Shown piece by piece: positions 5,919 to 12,706 of a stretch of 19,461 bases of DNA. The notes beneath the pieces are model-generated. The model was not told where the DNA came from and did no database searches. It saw only the letters and a list, made by a program, of their open reading frames with translations. The DNA lies in NCBI GenBank assembly GCA_902492825.1, contig CABUMZ010000020.1, positions 1-19,461 of the forward strand, in the 5' to 3' direction. Positions within the stretch are counted from its first letter, which is position 1, and each line of letters begins with the position of its first letter. A program made the position numbers and the translations under genes. This DNA is from an uncultured Collinsella sp. GTDB lineage: Bacteria > Actinomycetota > Coriobacteriia > Coriobacteriales > Coriobacteriaceae.

Positions 5919-7001
5919 ATGACGAAAGCTGTTAACCCCTTTAAGCCAACGGCGGGCATGAATCCGCCTGAGCTTATCGGACGGGACACTGTTTTGGATG
6001 ACTTTGCCGAGGCTCTTGAGAATGGTCCTGGTGCCCCCGATCGACTCATGCGCATCTCGGGCGTCCGAGGCACAGGTAAAACGGTGCTCCTTAATGCATT
6101 GGGTGACCTTGCACGCAAAAAAGGATTCGAGGTCGTTGACGTTGCCTCCAATGCTGGTTTTTGCAATAGAATCCTCGAGGCTCTGCAGCGAAACGTTCGT
6201 CTTGAATCAATCTCGATTTCCCCATCGATTTTAGGGGTCAGCCTTGGCTCCATGGAGATGTCGAAGTCGGCCTCTCATCTGGGCGAGGCGATGTACGATG
6301 CTGCGAAGCGCGGTGGTCTGCTCATTACGCTCGACGAGATCCAGGATGCCTCAACTGAGGAAATGCGCGAGCTAGGCAATGAGATGCAGCTCTTGATCCG
6401 CCAAGGAGCGAATGTCGCTTTCGCTTTCGCCGGGCTGCCGACATCGGTAGATGGCGTGGTGGTGGATGATACGTTGACGTTCCTTCAGCGAGCCAAACAT
6501 GTTGAACTTACTCGGCTTTCCGATTTTGAAGTTGGCGGATCGTTTGAGGATACGATGAGACGAGCGGGCAAGGAGCTCGACAAAGGTGCCGCTGAGCTAT
6601 TAACAAAAGCTTCGGCAGGCTATCCCTTTATGGTCCAGCTGGTCGGATATTACGCTTGGCAGGTTGCTGCGCGCAGTGGGGCGGAGAGCGTGAGCGAAGA
6701 GGCGGCTCGTAAGGGTATCCAGGCGGCTCTTGATAGCTTTAATGCTATGGTGATTGCCCCAGCGCTGCGCAGGGTGTCGGAACGGCAGTTTCAGTATCTC
6801 GCGGCGATGGCTCAATGCGAGGGCGTCGATATCGCCAACGGCGATATCGCCAAGAAGATGGGTTTGTCGGCGAACAAAGTTGGGTCATATCGCAAGCGTC
6901 TGATCGATGCGGGGTTGATTGAGCCCGCGGGCTATGGCTGTGTTTCGTTTGCAATTCCGTACATGCGCGATTATCTGTTGGAGACCGTTCGAGAGGACTA
7001 A
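5919..7001 (+). CDS. AAA ATPase with C-terminal winged helix (ATP-binding protein)
   Basis: This 360-residue protein has Walker A GVRGTGKT (residues 48-55) and Walker B LLITLDEIQD (134-143). A sensor-1-like AFAGLP (169-174) and the segment SAGYPFMVQLVGYYAW (232-247) follow, as in the archaeal-type ATPase_2 and ORC/Cdc6-like group. From about 284 a winged helix-turn-helix follows (FQYLAAMAQCEG, then IAKKMGLSANKVGSYRKRLIDAGLI), likely binding DNA. The ATG at 5919 is chosen over an in-frame TTG at 5883 because GAGGAGGG lies four bases before it and the TTG is inside the repeat array. The gene stands alone between that array and a palindrome. Its composition seems somewhat less GC-rich than its neighbours. 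The cellular role is unknown; autoregulation through the array is an inference. Confidence 0.9.
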   Translation: MTKAVNPFKPTAGMNPPELIGRDTVLDDFAEALENGPGAPDRLMRISGVRGTGKTVLLNALGDLARKKGFEVVDVASNAGFCNRILEALQRNVRLESISISPSILGVSLGSMEMSKSASHLGEAMYDAAKRGGLLITLDEIQDASTEEMRELGNEMQLLIRQGANVAFAFAGLPTSVDGVVVDDTLTFLQRAKHVELTRLSDFEVGGSFEDTMRRAGKELDKGAAELLTKASAGYPFMVQLVGYYAWQVAARSGAESVSEEAARKGIQAALDSFNAMVIAPALRRVSERQFQYLAAMAQCEGVDIANGDIAKKMGLSANKVGSYRKRLIDAGLIEPAGYGCVSFAIPYMRDYLLETVRED

Positions 7002-7050
7002 TAAAGAATGGGCTGTCCGCGCTGTCGCTGGGGCCGTCCTTGTATCTTTG

Positions 7051-7105
7051 TCTCAACCTGTAACATCTGGAGGGGATTACGGCCTGCAGATGTTACAGGT
7101 TGAGA
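7051..7105. repeat. Perfect 19-bp inverted repeat with 17-base loop
   Basis: TCTCAACCTGTAACATCTG at 7051-7069 is matched by its exact reverse complement at 7087-7105. No T run follows on either strand, so it is not a typical terminator. It begins 50 bases after the ATPase stop. It looks like an intergenic palindromic repeat unit; membership of a genome-wide family cannot be tested here. Confidence 0.85.
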
Positions 7106-7167
7106 TGATTGACTGAGACGTTTACTGGTAAAAGAGAGGTAAAAGAGGAAACGCCTCAAAATTCCCC

Positions 7168-7196
7168 TTGCCCAACTTCGGCTGTTTGGTTACTAT
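7168..7196 (+). promoter_or_regulatory. Promoter of tRNA-Ser
   Basis: TTGCCC (7168-7173), a 17-base spacer, then TACTAT (7191-7196), 14 bases before the tRNA. Confidence 0.7.
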
Positions 7197-7210
7197 AGAA
7201 CGGCTGTTAC

Positions 7211-7301
7211 GGAGAGCTGACCGAGAGGCCGAAGGTGCTCGCCTGCTAAGCGAGTATGCCCCAAAAGGGCATCTGGGGTTCGAATCCCCAGCTCTCCGCC
7301 A
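7211..7301 (+). tRNA. tRNA-Ser (anticodon GCT)
   Basis: This is a 91-nt type II tRNA with encoded CCA. The acceptor stem GGAGAGC/GCTCTCC is perfect and the discriminator is G, as usual for Ser. The anticodon stem CTCGC/GCGAG holds the loop CTGCTAA, giving anticodon GCT, which reads AGC and AGU. The long variable arm (ATGCCC...GGGCAT) pairs fully. The T-arm is CTGGGGTTCGAATCCCCAG. Confidence 0.97.
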
Positions 7302-7315
7302 GTAAGACTTTAAAG

Positions 7316-7341
7316 AAGGGTTCCGAAAGGGGCCCTTTTTT
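7316..7341 (+). terminator. Terminator of tRNA-Ser
   Basis: AAGGGTTCC pairs with GGGGCCCTT (two G-T pairs) around a GAAA loop, followed by a T run. Confidence 0.88.
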
Positions 7342-7355
7342 AGTTGAACCACGTT

Positions 7356-7372
7356 AGCTGGGGATTCGAACC
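7356..7372 (-). repeat. Inverted copy of the tRNA-Ser T-arm
   Basis: AGCTGGGGATTCGAACC is the exact reverse complement of 17 bases of the tRNA-Ser 3' region (7277-7293). It lies 15 bases after the tRNA terminator. It is too short to be a gene and could be a remnant of recombination at the tRNA end. Confidence 0.7.
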
Positions 7373-7374
7373 CT

Positions 7375-7408
7375 CAAAAAAAGAGGCATCCTTTCGGACA
7401 CCTCCTTT
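7375..7408 (-). terminator. Terminator of the carboxypeptidase gene
   Basis: On the minus strand AGGAGGTGTCC pairs with GGATGCCTCTT, with some G-T pairs, around a GAAA loop. A run of seven T follows. It lies about 25 bases after the stop at 7433. Confidence 0.88.
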
Positions 7409-7432
7409 CAGTGGACTTATTATTCTTGCGCC

Positions 7433-8773
7433 CTACACCTCGGGCGCCTTGGCGACGGTCTCGCTTTCTGCCGTGAGTGGGCGGTTGTCGATGCGGCGGC
7501 CCAGGCGGTCGAGCTTCACAAGGAGCCACTCAATGGGATTCGGCCCTGCCCCTTCCTCGTCGGCAACCAGGTCCATGACGGCGATCTTGGTGCCGTCCTG
7601 CTTGAGCGTAACGCTGCCCACCTTGTCGCCCACATGCACCGTGCCCGAAAGATCGTCGTGGCTAACCTTTTCGGTCACCTCGCCGGCAAGGGAAAACACG
7701 GTCGCTTGCGCCGTAGGATCGGCGAGTGTGGCGTCGATCGTCTTATCCGTCCAGTCGGTTTGGCCAATGCGCGCCATAAGCGGGTTGCCGTTGGCGGTCT
7801 TTTCCTGCGTGTTGGCGATCGCGACCGTCACCTTGTGACCGTAGTACCAATTGGCAAGGGTTGCGGTATCGGTAAAGCGCTGGTCGGTGGTGGTGGAGTT
7901 CAAAACGACGGTGTAGATCTCGTCACCATCGCGGTTGTAGGCACTCGTAAAGCAATAGCCTGCATCGTCGGTGGTGCCGGTCTTGCCACCGATGTTGCCA
8001 TCTTGGCCCAGCAAATAGTTATGCGTGTCCATGGAATGCGAATGGTCGGTGCCGTCGGCGCCCGTGACCTCGATCCAGGAATCCTCGCTCGCTACGACCT
8101 CGCGGATCGTGTCGTTTTTCATGGCCTCCTGCATCATCAGCGCTACGTCGTGTGCGGTTGAGTGCATATCGCCAGCCCACTCATCAAAGTCCAGACCATG
8201 CGGGTTTTCAAAAAGCGTACCGGTGCAGCCGAGCTTCTTAGCGCGCTCGCTCATGGCCTTCACAAATGCGGCCTCGGCGTCTTTGGTCTTAGGGTCGATC
8301 TTCTTGCCCACATATTCGGCGAGCACGATGGCGGCGTCGTTGCCCGAGGGAATCATCAGGCCGCGCAGTGCCTGCTCCACGGTAAGCTCGTCGCCTTCGA
8401 GCAAGCCGGCGGTCGAATTACCCACGGTGGCCGCGGCGTTGCTCACTGTGACCTTCTCGTCCATCTTGCAATTCTCGACGGTTAGGATTGCGGTCATGAC
8501 CTTGGTGATCGAGGCAATCTTGACCTGCTCATCGGCGTCGCGGGCATAGTAGACGGTGCCGTCTTTGCCCATGACGAGGGCATTGGTCGCATCGATATCG
8601 GGCAGGTTTTCGGCCGTGATACCGCGCACATCGGCGGTTTTGCCGCAAACATTGTCGGTCGTGAGCACTTGGGCGCCGGCGACGGTGGGCACGCCAGCGG
8701 CAAGGGCGATAGCGCAGACAAAGCCGGCGGCAAGCTGGGCTGAGCGCTTTGCAAAAGAGGTGAGGGACTTCAC
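7433..8773 (-). CDS. D-alanyl-D-alanine carboxypeptidase, PBP5 (S11) family
   Basis: This enzyme would remove the terminal D-Ala from peptidoglycan stem peptides outside the membrane. With the start used here (446 residues) the catalytic signatures are SITK (Ser88, Lys91), SGN (143-145) and KTG (264-266). An N-terminal signal peptide (KSLTSFAKRSAQ, then a hydrophobic core, then VAGAQ) fits export. The C-terminal PBP5-like beta domain is followed by NPIEWLLVKLDRLGRRI, an amphipathic helix of the kind that anchors PBP5 to the membrane. The GTG at 8773 is chosen because it fits the signal peptide and lies downstream of a TATATT box. The open frame continues to 8884 without a typical export signal at its front. 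An ATG at 8842 remains possible. The gene diverges from the VanR/VanS-like pair. Confidence 0.93.
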   Translation of the reverse strand: MKSLTSFAKRSAQLAAGFVCAIALAAGVPTVAGAQVLTTDNVCGKTADVRGITAENLPDIDATNALVMGKDGTVYYARDADEQVKIASITKVMTAILTVENCKMDEKVTVSNAAATVGNSTAGLLEGDELTVEQALRGLMIPSGNDAAIVLAEYVGKKIDPKTKDAEAAFVKAMSERAKKLGCTGTLFENPHGLDFDEWAGDMHSTAHDVALMMQEAMKNDTIREVVASEDSWIEVTGADGTDHSHSMDTHNYLLGQDGNIGGKTGTTDDAGYCFTSAYNRDGDEIYTVVLNSTTTDQRFTDTATLANWYYGHKVTVAIANTQEKTANGNPLMARIGQTDWTDKTIDATLADPTAQATVFSLAGEVTEKVSHDDLSGTVHVGDKVGSVTLKQDGTKIAVMDLVADEEGAGPNPIEWLLVKLDRLGRRIDNRPLTAESETVAKAPEV

Positions 8774-8812
8774 GGATTTCGCTTTCGACGGGATGGTCTC
8801 TTCTGAAACTAG

Positions 8813-8818
8813 AATATA
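8813..8818 (-). promoter_or_regulatory. Possible -10 box of the carboxypeptidase gene
   Basis: TATATT on the minus strand, 39 bases upstream of the chosen GTG. No good -35 box lies at the expected distance, so an activator may be needed. Confidence 0.35.
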
Positions 8819-8944
8819 TCGTTTGCCGGCGTCGGCGATCATCGCGTGCGTGCGTGGCCCACATCCGCGCCCGAACGGGCACAAGGGTGCTTAAGGCCGA
8901 CTTAATCACCCACGCTTGTTGTGTGTGACGGGCGCCCCCTCGGG

Positions 8945-8950
8945 CATAAT
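8945..8950 (+). promoter_or_regulatory. Possible -10 box of the VanR-like gene
   Basis: CATAAT 20 bases before the ATG at 8971, with a weak -35 region. The GC-rich segment between the two divergent genes would be the place for regulator binding. Confidence 0.4.
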
Positions 8951-8970
8951 GGAGCGCGAGAGGAGCACGC

Positions 8971-9666
8971 ATGAACGAGCGCATACTGGTAGTTGATGAC
9001 GAGAAGGCCATTGCCGACCTAGTGGGCATCTACCTTACAAAAGAAGGCTTTGACGTCCAGATTGCCTATAGCGGGGCCGATGCTGCCAAGGCAATCTTGG
9101 AGCAGGAGTTCGATCTGGCGCTGCTGGATGTCATGCTGCCCGATATCGATGGGTTTGAGCTGCTGCGTACGATCCGTTCCAGCCATACCTATCCTGTGAT
9201 CATGCTGACGGCGCGCGATGCCCAGCAAGACAAGATCGAGGGCCTTTCGCTTGGCGCGGACGATTACGTGGTTAAGCCGTTTCGTCCGCTGGAGCTCGTC
9301 GCGCGCGTGCACGCTCAGCTTCGCCGCTACACCAGCTACGGTAGCCGTGCACAGGCGGCCGAGTCGCCGACCATTCAGCTCGACGGCTTGGAGATCAACC
9401 GCGACGCTCGTTCCGTGACGGTGGACGGTGCACCGGTACGCCTCACACCCACCGAGTATTCAATCTTGCTGTATCTGGTCGAGCATCGCGGCAGCGTGGT
9501 GGCCGTGGAGGACCTGTTCCGTGCGGTGTGGAACGAGGATTTTATGCCCGGCTCCAACAATACGGTGATGGTGCACATTCGCCACTTGCGCGAAAAGATT
9601 GGCGACGACGCACAAAAGCCGCGCTTTATCAAAAACGTCTGGGGCGTCGGCTACATAATCGAATAA
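8971..9666 (+). CDS. VanR-like OmpR-family response regulator
   Basis: This 231-residue DNA-binding regulator is controlled by phosphorylation. The receiver domain (about 1-120) has the acidic pair Asp9-Asp10, the phospho-acceptor Asp53 (LLDVMLPD), Thr80 (MLTARD) and Lys102 (VVKPF). The OmpR-type winged helix (about 133-231) has RLTPTEYSILLYLVEHRG, MVHIRHLREKIGD and the end WGVGYIIE. The start has AGGAG five bases upstream. The partner kinase follows 26 bases later. The sequence style and the kinase resemble the VanR/VanS type. The divergent carboxypeptidase is a natural target candidate, which is inference. No van resistance genes (vanH, vanA-type ligase, vanX) are present in the window. Confidence 0.93.
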   Translation: MNERILVVDDEKAIADLVGIYLTKEGFDVQIAYSGADAAKAILEQEFDLALLDVMLPDIDGFELLRTIRSSHTYPVIMLTARDAQQDKIEGLSLGADDYVVKPFRPLELVARVHAQLRRYTSYGSRAQAAESPTIQLDGLEINRDARSVTVDGAPVRLTPTEYSILLYLVEHRGSVVAVEDLFRAVWNEDFMPGSNNTVMVHIRHLREKIGDDAQKPRFIKNVWGVGYIIE

Positions 9667-9692
9667 CGCTTTTCGCTTGTGAGGATCTTGAT

Positions 9693-10931
9693 ATGACAAA
9701 AGACGATAGACAAGCGTTCGAGGTGCCCGATCGACTCTTTGAATACGTGAGGTCGGTCGTCGACAACCGCGCGCTTGCAACGGTGCTGCTCTTTTTGCTG
9801 AGCCTGCTGCTGATTGGCATTGATAACATCGCTGGAATCTTGGCGGTGCTGCTTGTCGGCTTTTTGCTGATCGATCGATTTGAGATCGTGCGCCGCTGCA
9901 TGGTGATTGGCGGCGCCGCGTGGGCCATGACGTTGGCGATTGGCGCCATGGCGCTCGGCGGCATCGAAGGGCCGGTGCTGTTCGATGCCGGCTTTGTATT
10001 CAACATGCTTGGCTTTGTGCTGGCGCTTGCCGCGTGCGTGCTGTTCTTGTGCGGCCGCGCCCTGTACTACCAGGGCTACGAACAGGGCGAGCAGCATGCC
10101 GATTGTGTGCTGGCCGCTCGTATTCAAGATCGCCTGATCGATCACCCCGACACCTGGGACAACATTGACGGCGACTTCTTGGAGGTCGAGGGCGCCCTTA
10201 ACCGCGTGCGTGACCGTGAGCGCAAGGTGCAGCAAGCTCTGCGTGACGAGTCGCATCGCAAGGACGATTTGGTCACGTACTTGGCACATGACCTACGCAC
10301 CCCGCTTGCCAGTGTGGTGGGCTATCTTTCGCTGCTGCAAGAGGCTCCTGAGCTGCCGGTTGAGCAACGTGCGCACTTTACGGGCGTGGCTCTCGACAAG
10401 GCGCACCGGCTCGATGCACTCATCGAAGAGTTCTTCGATATCACGCGCTTTGACTTCCACGATATCGTGCTCACGCGCGGCTATGTTGATCTGGGGTTGC
10501 TGCTGGCTCAGGTGGCTGACGAGTTCTATCCCATCCTCAACGAGCAGCATAAGGAAGCCCAAGTTGATATTCGCGAGGACCTGACGGTGCTCGTGGATGG
10601 CGACAAGATGGCTCGCGTGTTCAACAACATCATGAAAAACGCCGTTGCCTATAGCTATGAGGGCTCGACCATCACGATCGGGGCCAGACGCCGGGACGGC
10701 GGTGGCGTGCGCGTGCGCTTTATCAATCAGGGCGATCCCATCCCTGAGGCAAAGCTCAAGGTGATCTTTGAGAAGTTCTATCGCCTGGATGCGGCGCGTG
10801 CGACCAATCGCGGCGGCGCTGGACTGGGGCTTGCCATCGCCAAGGAGATCGTATGCGCGCACGGCGGTACCGTTGCATGTGAATCGACGCCCGAACACAC
10901 GATATTCACCATCGAGCTGCCCGCCGCATAG
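9693..10931 (+). CDS. VanS-like membrane sensor histidine kinase
   Basis: This 412-residue kinase is the partner of the regulator just upstream. About four hydrophobic segments lie between residues 27 and 126, with very short outside loops, so the signal is probably sensed in or at the membrane. The phospho-acceptor His199 is in YLAHDLRTPLASVVGYLSLLQEAPELP, which closely resembles VanS. The N box is NNIMKNAVAYS (311-321), the F box FEKFYRLD (359-366) and the G2 box GGAGLGLA (374-381). The usual DxG of the G1 box is replaced by FINQGDPIP, as I recall for VanS proteins. The ATG at 9693 follows GAGG by eight bases; an earlier in-frame ATG at 9528 lies inside the regulator gene and is rejected. 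The trigger is unknown. Confidence 0.92.
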   Translation: MTKDDRQAFEVPDRLFEYVRSVVDNRALATVLLFLLSLLLIGIDNIAGILAVLLVGFLLIDRFEIVRRCMVIGGAAWAMTLAIGAMALGGIEGPVLFDAGFVFNMLGFVLALAACVLFLCGRALYYQGYEQGEQHADCVLAARIQDRLIDHPDTWDNIDGDFLEVEGALNRVRDRERKVQQALRDESHRKDDLVTYLAHDLRTPLASVVGYLSLLQEAPELPVEQRAHFTGVALDKAHRLDALIEEFFDITRFDFHDIVLTRGYVDLGLLLAQVADEFYPILNEQHKEAQVDIREDLTVLVDGDKMARVFNNIMKNAVAYSYEGSTITIGARRRDGGGVRVRFINQGDPIPEAKLKVIFEKFYRLDAARATNRGGAGLGLAIAKEIVCAHGGTVACESTPEHTIFTIELPAA

Positions 10932-10952
10932 CCAGTGTGCCCTTACAAACAC

Positions 10953-10979
10953 TTGACAATGCGCTCACGTGCATATGAG
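10953..10979 (+). promoter_or_regulatory. Possible promoter region before pstB
   Basis: A perfect TTGACA (10953-10958) is followed at a short 15-base spacing by TATGAG (10974-10979). A small dyad GCTCA/TGAGC (10963-10967, 10976-10980) lies inside it. The spacing is suboptimal, so this is tentative. No clear Pho box was identified. Confidence 0.35.
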
Positions 10980-11034
10980 CCGCGATTCCTACTATCGATA
11001 CTGCTGAATTGATATCGATGTGGAGGTATGCGGT

Positions 11035-11910
11035 ATGACGGCTGCTGCGGCTGTGGAGCCCACGGAGCTTGAAGAACTCATGAAAGCGCAGGCCGAGGCC
11101 GCGCACGAGCGCGAGGTTGGGGATGCGACTCGCCCCACGGCAGAGGATCTTGCCGCCTCGCCGACGCGCATCGATGTCGAGGGCCTCGACCTGTTCTATG
11201 GCGACCATCATGCGCTCAAGGACGTGAATATCAAGATCCGCGACAAGCAGATCACCTCGTTCATCGGGCCTTCGGGCTGCGGAAAGTCCACGTTGCTGCG
11301 CTGCTTTAACCGCATGAACGACGGCATCAAGGACTGCCGAATCGAGGGCAAGATTGCGCTCGATGGTCAAGATATCCTGGGCGATTACGACATCTGCCGT
11401 TTGCGCCAGCGCGTGGGCATGGTGTTTCAGCGCCCCAACCCGTTTCCCATGAGCATCTACGACAACGTCGCCTACGGTCCTCGCGGCATGGGAGTGCGCG
11501 ACCGCGTCGTGCTCGACGAGCTGGTCGAAGACTCCCTGCGACGCGCCGCCCTGTGGGACGAGGTCAAGGACAAGCTCAAAGAATCGGGTCTGGGTCTTTC
11601 GGGTGGACAGCAGCAGCGCCTGTGCATCGCCCGTGCGCTGGCCGTGCAGCCCGACATTCTGCTGATGGACGAACCGACCTCGGCGCTCGACCCCGTATCG
11701 ACGCTGGTGGTGGAGCAGCTGGCCTGCGAGCTCAAGGAGACCTGCACGCTCGTGGTCGTGACGCACAACATGCAGCAGGCCGCGCGTATTTCCGATTCGG
11801 TCGCGTTCTTTTTGCTGGGTGAGCTGGTGGAGCACGCGCCCACCGCGCAACTCTTCAAGAATCCGACTGATCCGCGCACGGCGGATTATTTGACGGGCCG
11901 TTTTGGCTGA
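11035..11910 (+). CDS. pstB: Phosphate ABC transporter ATP-binding protein PstB
   Basis: This 291-residue ATPase powers high-affinity phosphate uptake with PstS, PstC and PstA. It has Walker A GPSGCGKST, the Q-loop VFQRPNPFPMSIYDNVAYGPR that is diagnostic for PstB, signature LSGGQQQR, Walker B ILLMDEPTSALD and the H-loop VVVTHNM. An extra acidic N-terminal stretch of about 40 residues precedes the ABC domain, longer than usual. The ATG at 11035 follows GGAGG by eight bases and is chosen over a GTG at 11020 that overlaps that site. The rest of the pst operon and phoU are not in the window. The genes downstream are a PhoB/PhoR-like pair, reached without an obvious terminator, so they may share a transcript. 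Confidence 0.95.
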   Translation: MTAAAAVEPTELEELMKAQAEAAHEREVGDATRPTAEDLAASPTRIDVEGLDLFYGDHHALKDVNIKIRDKQITSFIGPSGCGKSTLLRCFNRMNDGIKDCRIEGKIALDGQDILGDYDICRLRQRVGMVFQRPNPFPMSIYDNVAYGPRGMGVRDRVVLDELVEDSLRRAALWDEVKDKLKESGLGLSGGQQQRLCIARALAVQPDILLMDEPTSALDPVSTLVVEQLACELKETCTLVVVTHNMQQAARISDSVAFFLLGELVEHAPTAQLFKNPTDPRTADYLTGRFG

Positions 11911-11974
11911 TACCATCTAGTACAGGCACCTTTAGGGTTAAGATGCGGTCATGCCGGCCGCAAAGGGGTTCAAC

Positions 11975-12703
11975 ATGATCTATTACGTCGAGGACGATGA
12001 CAACATCAGGGATTTGACGGTCTATGCGCTGCGCAAGCAGGGAATCGAGGCCGAGGGCTTTTCGTGCGACGGCGAGTTTAAGGCCGCCGTGGCGCGACGG
12101 GTACCCGATGCTGTCCTGCTCGACATCATGCTGCCCGATACCGATGGCTTGGCGATTATGCGTCGACTGCGTGCCGATCGCCTGACGGCGACGGTGCCCA
12201 TCATGATGCTTACCGCCAAGGATACCGAGCTCGACAAGGTGATGGCGCTCGATGGCGGTGCCGACGATTACCTGACTAAGCCGTTTTCGCTCATGGAGCT
12301 TGCGAGCCGCTGCCGCGCACTGCTGCGTCGCGGCGGCATGGTCAAGCAGGCGAGCGATGTGGTCAGCGTGGGCGACATCGTGCTCTCGCCCAGCCATCGC
12401 GAGGTGACCGTTGCCGGCGAGCCGCTTAAGCTCACCCTGCGCGAGTTCGACCTGCTCGAGTACCTCATGCGCAAGCCCGGCGTGGTTTTTACCCGCGAGT
12501 CGTTGCTGCAGAGCGTGTGGGGCTGGGACTTCGACGGCGGTTCGCGCACCGTTGACGTGCACGTGCAGACGCTTCGCCAAAAACTGGGCGAGCATGCCAG
12601 CGCCATCGAGACCGTGCGCGGCGTGGGCTACCGCTTGGCCGAGCCTTCTGCCGGTGATGGTGCCGAAGGTGACGACACCGCGGCCACCGCATCGGAGGAG
12701 TAA
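11975..12703 (+). CDS. PhoB-like OmpR-family response regulator
   Basis: This 242-residue regulator has a receiver domain with an acidic cluster (VEDDDN), phospho-acceptor Asp50 (LLDIMLPD), Thr80 (MLTAKD) and Lys102 (LTKPF). It is followed by an OmpR-type winged helix (LTLREFDLLEYLMRKPGVVFTRESLLQSVWG, then VDVHVQTLRQKLG and VRGVGYRL). A short acidic tail ends it. The ATG at 11975 follows AAAGGGG by six bases; an in-frame ATG at 11951 has a poorer site. The partner kinase starts three bases after the stop. The position between pstB and a PhoR-like kinase suggests phosphate control, but the family alone does not prove it. Confidence 0.92.
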   Translation: MIYYVEDDDNIRDLTVYALRKQGIEAEGFSCDGEFKAAVARRVPDAVLLDIMLPDTDGLAIMRRLRADRLTATVPIMMLTAKDTELDKVMALDGGADDYLTKPFSLMELASRCRALLRRGGMVKQASDVVSVGDIVLSPSHREVTVAGEPLKLTLREFDLLEYLMRKPGVVFTRESLLQSVWGWDFDGGSRTVDVHVQTLRQKLGEHASAIETVRGVGYRLAEPSAGDGAEGDDTAATASEE

Positions 12704-12706
12704 CCC

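Noticed and set aside
7122..7352. Minus-strand open frame over tRNA-Ser (RRAGDSNPRCPFGAYSLSRRAP)
   Set aside because: It is the antisense translation of the tRNA-Ser gene and its terminator, not a protein gene.
7433..10931. Acquired vancomycin-resistance cluster
   Set aside because: Only VanR/VanS-like regulators and an S11 carboxypeptidase are present. No vanH, D-Ala-D-Lac or D-Ala-D-Ser ligase, or vanX was found, so resistance should not be claimed.
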